From assembly GCF_000003195.3 (NCBI RefSeq), contig NC_012875.2:32716314-32780313 (forward strand): a stretch of DNA of 64,000 nucleotides. Reading direction: 5' to 3'. The notes under the pieces are model-generated. The model was not told where the DNA came from. It ran no database searches and worked only from the letters and a program-made list of their open reading frames with translations. Position numbers and translations under genes: made by a program. Source of the stretch: Sorghum bicolor. Lineage: Eukaryota > Streptophyta > Magnoliopsida > Poales > Poaceae. This document shows positions 10,274-20,292 of the stretch, in pieces; within the stretch, counting starts at the first letter, position 1, and the number at the start of each line of letters is the position of its first letter.

Positions 10274-10414
10274 CATGGGCTATGCAAAAATAAAGATATT
10301 TCGAGGAAATAAAAAAGAGCAAGTGCTCGATAACCTCGCAAAAAAAATGGACAAGTGTCCGGCAGTAGAATTAGGGGTACCTCGGTATCCACTTAAAAAA
10401 AATGATAGCCCATG
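10274..10414 (+). other. Conserved multi-stem block, copy in element B
   Basis: An outer inverted repeat CATGGGCTAT (10274-10283) / ATAGCCCATG (10405-10414) encloses three smaller ones. Stem 1 is CGAGG (10302-10306) / CCTCG (10334-10338) with an apical GAGCA-AG-TGCTC (10317-10328). Stem 2 is GGACA-AG-TGTCC (10349-10360). Stem 3 is GGGTACC-TC-GGTATCC (10375-10390, one G-U pair). The same order recurs in elements D and C with different but still pairing bases. Function unknown. Confidence 0.75.
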
Positions 10415-10840
10415 GTCCCTCTAATAAGCAATATGCCAGCAAGAGTTGACAAAGGTTTTAATTTCCAAAGTCTTTGATCTAAGAGTATGACATTCCCCTC
10501 CTCGGATCCCGTTTTGATCAGGCAATAAATACAAAGTAAGCATGCTTGAGAATTTTTGCAAATTAAAACAAACTCGGTGAGATATATAAAAGATAATGAG
10601 TGATCTGAGAGAACCTATGAGGATAAAAAGGTATGCTAATTTTCTTTCAAAAAAATATATACAAAAACTCCAAGTGACAGGATTGAGAAGAAAGGATCTT
10701 TACTCTTAACTATATACTTCCCTGACTATAGTACACAGTGGAATTTTAACACCCTGCAGTTATGAAAAGAATGATTTAAAATGTTTTACCCCAAATATTG
10801 TTCTTAACCATCCTTTTCTCGAGGACGAGTAAAAGCCTAA

Positions 10841-10853
10841 GTATGGGGGTATT
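10841..10853 (+). other. Element B polypurine tract
   Basis: GTATGGGGGTATT directly precedes the 3' LTR. The upstream context (gacgagtaaaagcctaagt) matches those of elements D and C. It primes plus-strand DNA synthesis. Confidence 0.8.
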
Positions 10854-12086
10854 TGTTGACGGTTCTTAAGTATCAATTTTAATTATCAAATAAACAAGAG
10901 AAAGGACCAATATGCAACTAACACCTAGAATTAGGGTTTGATCTGACAGAATTCCACGAGTTTTGTTGTTTATCTGTTTCTGCAGGGGGTTATCAGGAAA
11001 TAAGGAAGAAAGGCCCACATGTCGGGATTACATAGAGATATCAACGCACCGCGTGATTTTCTACCATCTAGAAGACTCCAGAAGCCACGGGAAGAAACCA
11101 GAGGCCGAAAGGGGCCAGGCCCAGGGCGCCCGCCCTGAGGACCTGGGCGCCCGCCCCCTCCTGTACTCTGTTTGGGACTCTCTTCGCACACAATGTTCCA
11201 CCGACCTAATGGATCAAGAATAACGTAGTACCACATCGCCTACCGACCCAAAAATGCATAGAGGAGGAGGACTATATAAGGACACCCCCCTGGCCCCTGG
11301 AGAAGACAAGAAGTTATCATAGAGATTGAGGGGTGCCCTCGAAGGAAAACCTCTTCTCTAAACAATATTTCTTTTTAGGCTTAGCAACCAATGTAAAGTA
11401 GAAATAGATCTTCTAGTTTCTACTAGATTGAGAGAGATAGAGTGGAGGTGTAGATTGGAGGAAGCCCGGCCTGTCGGTGTCTACTCCAAGCTTGTACCTG
11501 CGGGATCAAGTTCTCCTAACCCGAAGCTTGCTCCTAGGATTCTTTAGTATTTCGACTTCTAAATTCTAGTAAGTTCTTGTTTTATTGTTCTTTTGGTTTA
11601 TGAGTTTACTTTAATCTCTTCGCGTAGAGTTTAGAGTAATCATTGCTGGCATAAACGTGGTGTTTAGGCTGGGGTACTCATAGATATTCCCTGACTAGCT
11701 AGACCGTGGTAGTAGGGAGGAACGTGACATTTCCGAGTTATCTTTGCAGACCATATCTCGTTAACTGGAAGGATAGGGTTTATAGGTGCGGGTTGAACAT
11801 CCTTTGTGGTGTCTAGATTCCGTTAGCCTCCCCGATAGAACAGTAGATCATCCTTACCAAGGTTAGAAGAAGAGTACGGTTGCAGTCTTCTCTATTTATC
11901 ACTCACATCGAGAAACATTCTTTGTTGCCTAAAGGGTTAGTAGTAATAGACCGGTTAGTCAGATGCACTCTTTCTCCTAGTGGTAAAAAAAGAAATACGA
12001 TACTCTGGATAATTTCCCGGGTGAAGTGCTCACCGGTATCCGTGCGCTTGCGGATCAATTCCTTATTGCGTTCCCAAATATCAACA
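10854..12086 (+). repeat. Element B 3' LTR
   Basis: 1233 bp, same length as the 5' LTR, with about 30 substitutions. TATA box at 11273-11279, GGGCGCCC at 11124 and 11145. It is followed by the duplicated target cggcc (12087-12091) and then element A sequence. Confidence 0.95.
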
Positions 12087-12091
12087 CGGCC

Positions 12092-13933
12092 GATCAGAGA
12101 AATTAGGCCTGATTGAAGAAGCTCGATCGGCCTCCCACTTCTGCTAATTGTCGGCACTGGGTCATCGACCTGTTGAAACGAGAATGAATAAGTTGCTGAT
12201 AAGGTTAAAAATAACAAAGGAACCAAGGTATCGATAAAGGACTTACAATATTATTGGGAACTTTGTAGTCAGAATCAATCATGCCGCGATATGTATGAGT
12301 CGATACCCTGAACAAATGCTACTTCCATTCTTCCCACCAATGTTTGTACAGCTGAGTGATGAAGAGAGCTAGAACCCAGTCCGATAGATTGATGTCTGTC
12401 GTATCGGCATTTGGCTGGAGTTGAGCTAACCTAATCCACTCATGTCCGCTGGTTATTATCTCTCTTAGTTTTACCACATCGGCATAACAAAGTCTGATTG
12501 GCAGTTGACCAAAAGCCAGTTGGTGTGCCAGTGCTGATGGGTTGTAAAATTCATAGGTGGTGTTGATATTCTTCCCGCTGCCAAAGCTATTCATGGGATT
12601 GCTCTCGGAGTGATGATTGCCATCATCAAATCATTATCCTTGTTGAGAGCATTGTCAAAAGGATGGAAGGTGAGTGGGAACCTGGTTTCTAGATCTTCAT
12701 AAGGCATCCATGCTCGCTGATCTTTGGAGATGCCGTCATACAGGGTTTGGAAGAATCGGCCGACCTGGTTTTCATTAGAGGCAGTGCTAGGGAGAACTAT
12801 AACAGCTTCACCATAATTGAGGGGTGAGCGAGTTGCCGATTCATCATCTGCCAGTTCATAATCTTCGGCGATATCTTTGCGGAATTGTTGTGCAAAGAAA
12901 TCAAACCGAAGACGTTTGTGCATATGAACATTGAGCCACATGTTGATGAACCACCAAGGGCCTCCTAGATTACCGATGGATTCACCTAGCAGAAGTTTCT
13001 CGGTTACTTGATGGAGGAGGTGGTAGACAGAGCCTAACAAGTATCGGCCAAGAGGGAATCGGCCACCATCGGCTAATCTTTCTGCTGCCGATAAGTAGAC
13101 GGAGGTTGGTTCTACCGATCGCCATAGAAGATGAACTTGTCTAGCCACATATTCAGAAAAATGGCATGTTCTCGCCGATCAACTGATCCAGTTCTTTGGT
13201 ACTTCTGAATGTACCCTGACCAACCGCCGATGTTGCGGGTCTCCACTTTGCGTTCGGCTTTGCGGTCGAATAGCTAGCCGTCATCGGCAGTTGCAATGTC
13301 CAAGCCAGTGAGCATGACTACATCGGCAAGTGTGGGAGAAGCTGGGCCATGGTCGAAAATAAAGGCATTGAACGTGTCTGACCAGAAGTATGAAGCAACT
13401 ATCAGCATTGATTCATTTCTTTCCATATCGGCAATGGACAGCCTGATGCACTGGTCTAGTTTGCGTTCACCCCAATATACCTCATTTGTGTTGCTAACCC
13501 TCAAAAATCAATCCTTCCATCCTTTGGTGGGGTTTGGCCAAGATCGGAAGGTATCCTTCCATAGATCTAAAGAAAAATTTTCGGCCTTAAAAGGTATCCT
13601 ATTGGTTTCCGCATTAATCAAATCGATGGGATCTAGGTCACCCAATGGACCGAGGCATTGAAGATGGGGTGGTTCGGTAGGAATCACAATTTTCTCGCTC
13701 AGTTCCTAAAATTCGAAGATTGAAAGAGGAGAGAGGAAGGAAGAAGAAGAAAAAATGCTAAGTAAGTAGACTTGCAAAAAGTAAAGGGTTGCAGTAAAGA
13801 AAGAAAAGGATGGGAATAGATTAACCTCAGGGACGACAAAGTTGACGGCCATTTCTTCCCGAGGGAGAAGAAGATCGAAGACTTGAGAGACCATTGGGGG
13901 AGATTTTGCTAGGGTTCTTGTGCTCTTCGTCAA
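12092..13933 (-). pseudogene. Element A antisense gene: plant mobile domain (aminotransferase-like) protein, 5' exons, degenerate
   Basis: On the minus strand a plausible first exon (13933-13826, ending GAG|GT) is followed by an intron with acceptor TTTTAG. Exon 2 starts at 13705. The translated pieces (MLTGLDI, FNAFIFDHGPASPTLADVV, GGPWWFINMWLN, YEFYNPSALAHQLAFGQ, KHWWEEWK) are typical of the plant mobile domain found in transposons and in host MAIL1/MAIN-type proteins. The frame has stops at 13508-13510 and 13274-13276, and frame changes near 13125 and 12595. Further GT/AG intron sites are visible near 12250 and 12175. Element B interrupts the gene at 12091; the remainder is at 1219-2776. 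Introns and antisense orientation suggest a captured host gene with its own promoter. Confidence 0.75.
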
Positions 13934-14006
13934 TACCGCCGCCAGAGAGATGAGTTTGGGGAGATGAAGGATGGCAAGATGGAGAAAGAGTACCGAAGAA
14001 GCAAGT

Positions 14007-14013
14007 ATTTATA
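14007..14013 (-). promoter_or_regulatory. TATA box of the element A antisense gene
   Basis: TATAAAT on the minus strand, about 75 bp before the first ATG at 13933. This suggests independent antisense transcription from inside element A. Confidence 0.55.
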
Positions 14014-14414
14014 GGATAAAGTGAGCAGGGGTATTTTTGACTTCTCTCTTTGTCGTATCCGTGAGATTCGAGGGTGTTCAGGTGGATATGGTAACTGTTT
14101 GCATGATAATCAAGGGATTGTCCAGGTGATTTGACAGCGAGTAATCATGATTTTAGGAGATATTTCACTGTGCAAGATCTCCTGGTCCGCTCATCAGTAG
14201 TCAACTCTAACAGAAAAGTTGCCGATAAGCGAGTGTTTAGGAGATTTGGTTCGCGTGGTTAAGGAATTCGAGGTGTATGCTGGAAATCCAGATTAAGGTT
14301 GTTTGAATTTAGCAATTAATTGCTGTCAGAAGGAAATAATTGTGAAAAGGGTGTCATTATCAGGAGAGAATTTCGGAGCATTAATGATTTTATACTCCAA
14401 AATTGGGGGACATG

Positions 14415-15122
14415 TGTTGACACCGTTTTTAGACACGTATTAGGAAAGTTAATGAAGCTTGGATCCGTAGATGGAAAAGTAATGATTGGCTGACAAGGAG
14501 GATGCCGATGGCTTATGATGCTGATGATAAAGCAGCAGGAAGGAAGTATGGTTAAGTCCAGGAACAGTGGTTGGTCGGTGCCGATGGTTGATATTGACGA
14601 TTGCCGATGCCGATGGAGGATGATATGCCGATGATGGTGAACGAAGACGTGGGAATCGTCGACGGGACAGTGGTGGTGTACCGATCGCCTAGGATAGATA
14701 AATTGTTGTTTTCTATAAATGTTAGAGTTTATTTTATGTATGAGTTCTGTTTGATTTGGAATTAGAATCCTAGTCGTATCTGGTTGTAACTCTTTAGGAC
14801 AGAGTATAAATATAGGCCTAGTAGCGATGTAAGAAGACAATCAATCAATACTATACACAACTTTTTACATCTACTTTTACAACTACGTTTTCGACGACTT
14901 CGTCAACTCGCATATTTTCTTTTACTTACGAGTCCTTAAGAATTCATCGAGTGATACTCGACGGGTTCTCGAGTTCCGTGTGAATACCTCTTGGTCGTGG
15001 CATCCGGGCGCATCGTTGTTGTCAGGACCAAAGTATTTGAGTTACCACCTTTGTCGGTTGTAAGGTCAAATCGGCTGGCACGCCTTAACGTTGAATCGGG
15101 TATTAGCCTTTTGTGTTTGCAT
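14415..15122 (+). repeat. Element A 3' LTR
   Basis: It starts TGTTGACACCG directly after a purine-rich tract with ggggga. It contains TATAAATATA at about 14805. The end is placed at ...TTTGTGTTTGCA because homology to an unrelated CACTA fragment begins immediately after. The 5' LTR is not in the window, so the end is approximate. Confidence 0.6.
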
Positions 15123-15550
15123 ATTCACTTTTGCATCAACAAAGACAAAGGAATGATTCAATTCACACATAGACATGGTACAATTAGACATAAAAAAGAA
15201 CTTCACCCTGTTGTTCATGAAAATGGGAAGTATCATCTCCCGGCAACAAGCTACAACCTCAACATAGATGAGAAACATACGATATGTGTGTGGTTGAAGA
15301 ATTTAAAAGTCTCATCTAGATTCTGATCTAGCATATGGAGTATTTGTATCAATGAAAAACCATACACTCATGTAGCACAAGAGAGATTTTAAAGTTTAAA
15401 TACTATTTTTGTTTGGAGGATGAGCTTTAGTCTCGATTGTGTGACCCCTAATCTTAGTTAGGTAACCAGGACTAAAATCTCGATCAGATTCGTAATCTAA
15501 CCAAGATTGAAACCCACCTGTGTACGAAGTACTCAGCCTCGAGTAATTGA
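15123..15550 (+). pseudogene. Decayed CACTA (En/Spm) TNP2-type transposase fragment
   Basis: A short frame reads KELHPVVHENGKYHLPATSY and then LKNLKV, the layout of the TNP2 region with GIRKELHPV...LPPA(S/C)Y...K.(V/I)P. A stop at 15324 is followed by VFVSMKNHTL in another frame, where TNP2 has a similar stretch. Downstream, 15420-15550 holds repeated gggactaaa-like and ctaaccaagattg motifs that may be subterminal repeats. It is a small relic in the target of element A. Confidence 0.5.
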
Positions 15551-15732
15551 GATTGAGATGCACACCATGACGCCTGCCAGCCCAAACATCACGCCGTGGC
15601 GCGCAGGACAAGCTCCCGTGCAAACTCGGCCATGCAGCTAACAACTTCTAGCAGGAAAACAGAAAAATAACTATGCACAAGAATTATTCAAAATTCTCCT
15701 CCTAAGACTTGTGCATCAACTGTAAGCTACTT

Positions 15733-15960
15733 GATAGATGCCATCTTGTTGAGCTCCTGAAATTTGATCCTATAGAGAGGCTTCGACACAATGTCCCAGC
15801 CTCGGCCCTAGCTGCCGATTAGTCCTTATGGCCACCATGTGCATAAGCCCGGATCAGATGAAAACAAATGTCAATGTCCTTGCTCTAGTTGTAATGCAAA
15901 GGATTCTTGATCAATGAGATTGTGAACTTGTTGTCTACTCTATGGATTCGCTTGTTGACT
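15733..15960 (-). pseudogene. Copia pol C-terminal relic (RNase H end)
   Basis: The minus strand reads VDNKFTISLIKNPLHYN, then SKDIDICFHLIRAY, then a frame giving FQELNKMASIK. These match the order DNKSAI.L.KNP...SKHIDTR.H.IR...KF.ELR of copia RNase H and the tail after it. Stops and frame changes are present. Confidence 0.55.
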
Positions 15961-16123
15961 TCACCACCTGTAATCTCAGCCAAGTAACCGGGCCAGCCAA
16001 ACAGCAGCTTGACATTGTGACATTGTGATGCCCAACAGGGCTCTTCTTCTTTCTAAAAAAATGCATTGGCAAGTTTTAGTAATTTCCCAGTTTTTTTCTT
16101 TTGAATTATTGGCTTGAGATCTA

Positions 16124-16356
16124 CTCCCTCGATCCCAAAAAAGTATCACTTTTTACTTTTAGACATCTCGTTTGACCATCCATCTTATTCAATTTTTTTG
16201 TCCAAATATCATCTATTTTGTTATGACTTATTTTATCACTAAGTATACTTTAATATTTATTTATTTTATAATGTATTGAAATTTTTTGAATAAGACGAAC
16301 GGTCAAGCACGATGATTGAAAGTAAAAAAACATCACTCTTTTTGGGACGGAGAGAG
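16124..16356. mobile_element. Stowaway-type MITE (233 bp)
   Basis: The terminal inverted repeats are CTCCCTCGATCCCAAAAAAG and, at the other end, its near-complement ending GGGACGGAGAGAG. TA flanks both ends (16122-16123 and 16357-16358), as expected for Tc1/mariner-derived Stowaway elements. AT-rich, non-coding. Confidence 0.85.
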
Positions 16357-16483
16357 TAGGTCAATTCAATTTTGTTTCAAAACTGAATGAAATTATAAAA
16401 TATATTTTTGCAATAGGTACCCTCTTCTTGGCAGGTTTTGACATAACACATACTCCCCTGTTCCAAAAAAATGTCATTTTTGC

Positions 16484-16765
16484 TACTCTCTTCATTTATT
16501 TATCTCCATCATTTTAGTCTTCGGCGTAATGACCAAGGAGGAGAACAAAAGCACTCACTTTGCAATCATCTTGGGTTGAGTGCACGTGAGGAGTCACAAT
16601 CAAGGAACAATCATTGAGCAGTAAAGATGTAATAAATGCAGGCAAGTTGGAGCCAATGAGTAACAAGGGGGCAATAAATGTAGGCAAGTCCCAAGCTAAT
16701 ATGAAAGAGATTTTTGAATAAAATGTTTTTGCTTAGATGGTGGAGATAAATGAATGGTGGGAGTA
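16484..16765. mobile_element. MITE-like inverted repeat (about 280 bp)
   Basis: The left end TACTCTCTTCATTTATTTATC is the imperfect complement of the right end around GGTGGAGATAAATGAATGG...GGGAGTA. The interior is non-coding. The superfamily and the target duplication are unclear. Confidence 0.45.
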
Positions 16766-17378
16766 TAGAACCTAAACAGTTATCTAGATTTTGTTAAAAA
16801 AACAACACTCTTTGGAGGATAGAAGAAGTTTAGAACAATATCTGCACCCAGGCACTTGTAATGTGATAGTTATATGCATATATAATGTTAGTTCATGGCA
16901 ATCATATATGTATATGACCACTCACCTCTATAAATATACACATACTCTACTTATATGAGTACTTTCAAGAGATTAAATCAATAGAATTTGAGATAAATAA
17001 AACCAATATTAATTAGTAGAGCACACTAAAGTTCCCAAATAAAGTTGTAGTGGTAGCAAAAGTTCATAATAGGTATCTAGCTTCCGACATAAAAGCTTCG
17101 CCACATCGATCTATGGCAGTTAAGGATGTCATGATAACTTTTCTTTCCTCTTTTGAAGTGCAATTGAAAACCCAATAAGCCAGTTTAACCAAGTCAAAAT
17201 ATGCTTGGTCGGTCATATGGTGTTGTTTTGTAGTGGAATATTCAAACTTAATTCACAACTATAGTTTGACTGAATAGCAAGAGGGGTTTTGACAAAGTTA
17301 GACTATTTTAGATCTCAGTTTTTTGGCAGAGTGATGAACATAACAAAAATATAGATTGATGGAATGGGAGGTGGTTTG

Positions 17379-18149
17379 TGTTGACGGTCGATAACGTCAA
17401 CTTTTATTACAACTTTAGACCTAAAGGAAAACATGAAAACACACTAGTCTAGGGTTTTATCTGACAATTTCCATGACTTTTGCATATTCTATATTTTCCA
17501 GGGTGAATTTCAAGAAAGCTAAAAAGAGGGACTCTAGTGCAAAATAAACACAAAACTTATCCACCACGGGAAATGTCGCGTGAAGTCTCAGGAAGGCACC
17601 CCCTTAGGGTTTTGGCCCTCCTCTTCCGGAAGCTTCCTCCACCGCCTCTCCTGATGCATCTCGGCCCTTGGTTAAGTCGGTTTGATCCCACGGCGCACGC
17701 GCATCCCACCGGACTATAAATACATGGGTAGACCCCCCTAGAGAGAGCCAATTCGTTATTCATCAAGGCCTCAAGCCATCAAGCATCAAGCGCCTTCAAA
17801 TTCATCAAGAGCCTTCTAGTTCATAGTTCTAGTTAGTTAGATTAGAAGTAGAGGAGATCTAGTTCTTCATCGGGATCACCATCAAGCGGCTGATGAATTT
17901 GAAGAGGTGCATGCATTCCAAAGAGTTTGAAGGCCTTCAAATGCATCAAGCGCCTTCAAATGCATCCCGATTTACTTAGCTCTAATGATGTAGTTAATAA
18001 AATGAAGAGTAGGGTTGTTGCTAGGGGTAGGGTTTATCTCTATTTTTATCGCTATTTGACAAGTTAATAAAATACCATGCATTTCTGGTGTTGTTGCTAG
18101 GGGTAAGGTTTATCTATATTTTTAGTAATGATGGTAGTAAATGTCAACA
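17379..18149 (+). repeat. Element C 5' LTR, internally deleted with filler
   Basis: 771 bp versus 1662 bp for the 3' LTR. Both ends match the 3' LTR, and a TATA box lies at 17715-17722. A block of about 70 bp before the ggttttggccc segment and roughly 1 kb after about 17860 are missing. The larger gap is replaced by about 180 bp of unrelated sequence (about 17870-18050) rich in short local repeats such as gccttcaaatgcatc. Confidence 0.85.
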
Positions 18150-18157
18150 ATCATTTT

Positions 18158-18175
18158 TGGCACCGTTGCTGGGGA
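18158..18175 (+). other. Element C primer binding site
   Basis: TGGCACCGTTGCTGGGGA, 8 bp after the LTR. It is the tRNA-Asp-type site of B and D with two transitions, consistent with ageing of a methylated copy. Confidence 0.8.
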
Positions 18176-18306
18176 AGGCACAATAAACTTAGGATATATT
18201 GATAACATATATACACATGGATAAAGTCATATTACCAATCGATTTCTAAACTCAATCAGGTACACCCTTCATCGTTATCATTTTCTTATCTTATGCAGGG
18301 TGATGA

Positions 18307-19707
18307 ATGAATGGTTTTGCTCTTCCAAGAAACTTTACTGAAGATCTAGAGAAACTCATTAGGAAGAAGAAGTTTGTAGAAGCAAGGAAAAAATTCAAAT
18401 CACCATCAAGAACACCCTCTGCTGCTCAAGTTAGCTCTTCAGAGGAGCCAGCTCCAACATTGGAAGAGGAATTTGAAGAACAAATAGAAGAACAAGCAGA
18501 AGAGAAGTTAGGTGGAAACCTAGCTCCTGTGTTTGAAAACATGGCTGAGAAGACACTGTGAGAGTTCTCTGCCCCAACAACAGCAAACATTCAGACTAGA
18601 CCAGCAGCCAACACTGGGGAGAAAGGATTCGAGCTCAAGCCTGCTCTCATTACCATGGTTCAAGCCAGTCAATTCTGTGGAAAAGCTCATGAAGATGCAA
18701 GTGTACACTTACAACACTTTCTAGAGATCTGCAGCACCTTCACAATCAGAGGAGTGCCAATCTTACTCCGTCTTTTCCCATTCTCATTATTGGGGAAAGC
18801 CAAGCAGTAGTTCTACACCAACAAAGACAAACACAATACATGGGACCTTTGCTCAACTGCTTTCCTGGCAAAATTCTTTCCTACAGCCAAGACTAATGCT
18901 CTACGTGGGAAGATTTCAAGTTTCCAACAACAACATGATGAATCAGTCACTGAAGCATGGGAAAGATTCCAGAATTACATTTAAGACTGTCCTCATCATG
19001 GGATAGAGGAGTGGTTGTTAATGCAGACTTTCTATCACGGGCTCATCTCTAGTACCCGTGAGTCTATTGATGCTGCAGCTGGGGGAGCTTTCCTATCACT
19101 TAAGCTCTCAGACGCTAAAGCACTTGTTGAGAAGATGGCCTCAAATTCAACATGCAATGACGAACGTACTCAGCCTCAGAAGAAAGGAGGACGAATCCAT
19201 CATCTCAAGGAAGCTGACATGGTCACTGCTAAGCTCGACCTCATCATGAAGAAGCTCGACATAGAGAAGAAGGAAGTCATGCACATCAATGATTCTCATA
19301 TGACATGTGAAGAATGTGGAGACTACGAGCACTCAGCTACCAGTTGCCCTACACTACAAGAGGATGTGAACTTCATCAACAATAACACCTACTATCGTCC
19401 TCAACAAAATGAAGGATGGAACCAACAACCTCAACAAGGTAATTTCCAAGGTAATAATTATAATAATAAGTTTTCACCTTTGAGAGAATTAGTTACTAGT
19501 CAATCCAAACTACTAGATCAAATGACTAGAAAACTAACATCAAATGATAAAACTTTGGAAAACATCCATGCTAGGATGGATACTTTTGCTTCTGCCATAA
19601 AGAATCAGCATAGTTTCAATAAAATGCTAGAATCACAATTAGCTCAATTAGCTGTTGTTGTTCCTCCATTAGAAAAAGGCAAGATCCAGGCCTACCAAAA
19701 GATTTAG
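18307..19707 (+). pseudogene. Element C Gag with CCHC zinc knuckle, three stops and a frameshift
   Basis: The start at 18307 follows the primer site. An acidic N-terminal region leads into an Athila-type Gag core (ALITMVQASQFCGKAHEDAS, LRLFPFSLLGK, CPHHGIEEWLLMQTFYHGL, DAAAGGAFLSL). A zinc knuckle C-EEC-GDYEH-SATSC (about 19306-19350) fits CX2CX4HX4C; an Asn/Gln-rich linker and a coiled coil follow. In-frame stops occur at 18559-18561, 18808-18810 and 18982-18984. Near 19678 the frame shifts into the one that continues in the protease after the MITE. Gag packages the element RNA; this copy cannot make a full protein. Confidence 0.88.
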
Positions 19708-19742
19708 AAACTGCTAACCTTATTGATATTTACAATGCAACC

Positions 19743-20284
19743 CAATGTTTTAAATAGCGCGCTATTTTCGCGCTATAGCGCCGCTATAGCGGCCAGAATA
19801 AGTCGACGCGAAGCTATACCTCATTTTTACGCTATCAGCACTATTGGCGTTATAGCGCGCTATAGCGCCGCTAAACTGAAATAGCGCCATAGCGCCGCTA
19901 TTTACGCGCTATTGCTGTTTATTTGTAATCATGTTGTCATGCACTTATTTGTTGTGCTGTGCTTATACACTTGTGGTTATGCAGTATGCAGTCATGCATT
20001 ATGCTTATGAGTTAGTTATGTATTGAACATTTAAACTGTGAAACACCTACGATTTGTGATTTGTGATTGTGAAATATGATGGTTGTTTGAATTTGTTGCT
20101 GTCTATTATATATTTTGCCTGTTTCCAAATAAATAGCGCGCTATAGCGCCGCTATAGCGTCACTATAGTGTGGATAGCTGCAGCACGCTGCGGTGTACAG
20201 CAGCCGCTATAGCGTTCGCTATAGCGCGAATAGCGTCCGGGACAGGAAGACGCTATTTTCTATAGCCCGCTATTTAAAACATTG
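19743..20284. mobile_element. hAT-type MITE with TATAGCG subterminal repeats (542 bp)
   Basis: The 8-bp duplication ATGCAACC flanks it (19735-19742 and 20285-20292). Terminal inverted repeats begin CAATGTTTTAAATAGCG, fitting the hAT YARNG terminus. Both ends carry many copies of the self-complementary CGCTATAGCG/GCGCTATAGCGC motif; the middle is AT-rich. No transposase. Removing the MITE and one duplication joins the flanking gag-protease linker in a single open frame. Confidence 0.9.
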
Positions 20285-20292
20285 ATGCAACC

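Larger units (their letters stand above)
2782..12086 (+). mobile_element. Element B: complete Athila-type Ty3/gypsy LTR retrotransposon, inserted in element A
   Basis: Two LTRs of identical length (1233 bp; 2782-4014 and 10854-12086) begin TGTTGA and end TCAACA. The element is bounded by the perfect 5-bp duplication cggcc (2777-2781 and 12087-12091). The order is LTR, tRNA-Asp-type primer site, gag-protease, RT-RNase H-integrase, accessory ORF with its own TATA box, 3' non-coding region with a structured block, polypurine tract, LTR. I count about 30 substitutions and no indels between the LTRs (about 2.4 percent). With a commonly used grass rate of 1.3e-8 per site per year this would be roughly one million years; the count is by eye. 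The pol sequence carries the NEKNELIP...TVTGWR signature of the Athila lineage. Confidence 0.95.
1..15122 (+). mobile_element. Element A: Ty3/gypsy, Tat-lineage LTR retrotransposon, 5' part outside window, interrupted by element B
   Basis: The window opens inside the integrase of a gypsy element. The order is pol 3' end (to 1064), a 155-bp gap, a large antisense PMD-like gene (13933 down to 1219), a purine-rich tract (about 14401-14411, with ggggga) and a 3' LTR starting TGTTGACACC at about 14415. Tat-lineage elements are known for long regions between pol and the 3' LTR that often carry antisense ORFs, and this fits. Element B is inserted at 2782-12086, flanked by cggcc. The hexamer GCCGAT/ATCGGC is strikingly frequent throughout A and rare in B. 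The 5' LTR, gag and RT lie upstream of the window, so the target-site duplication of A cannot be checked. Confidence 0.85.
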
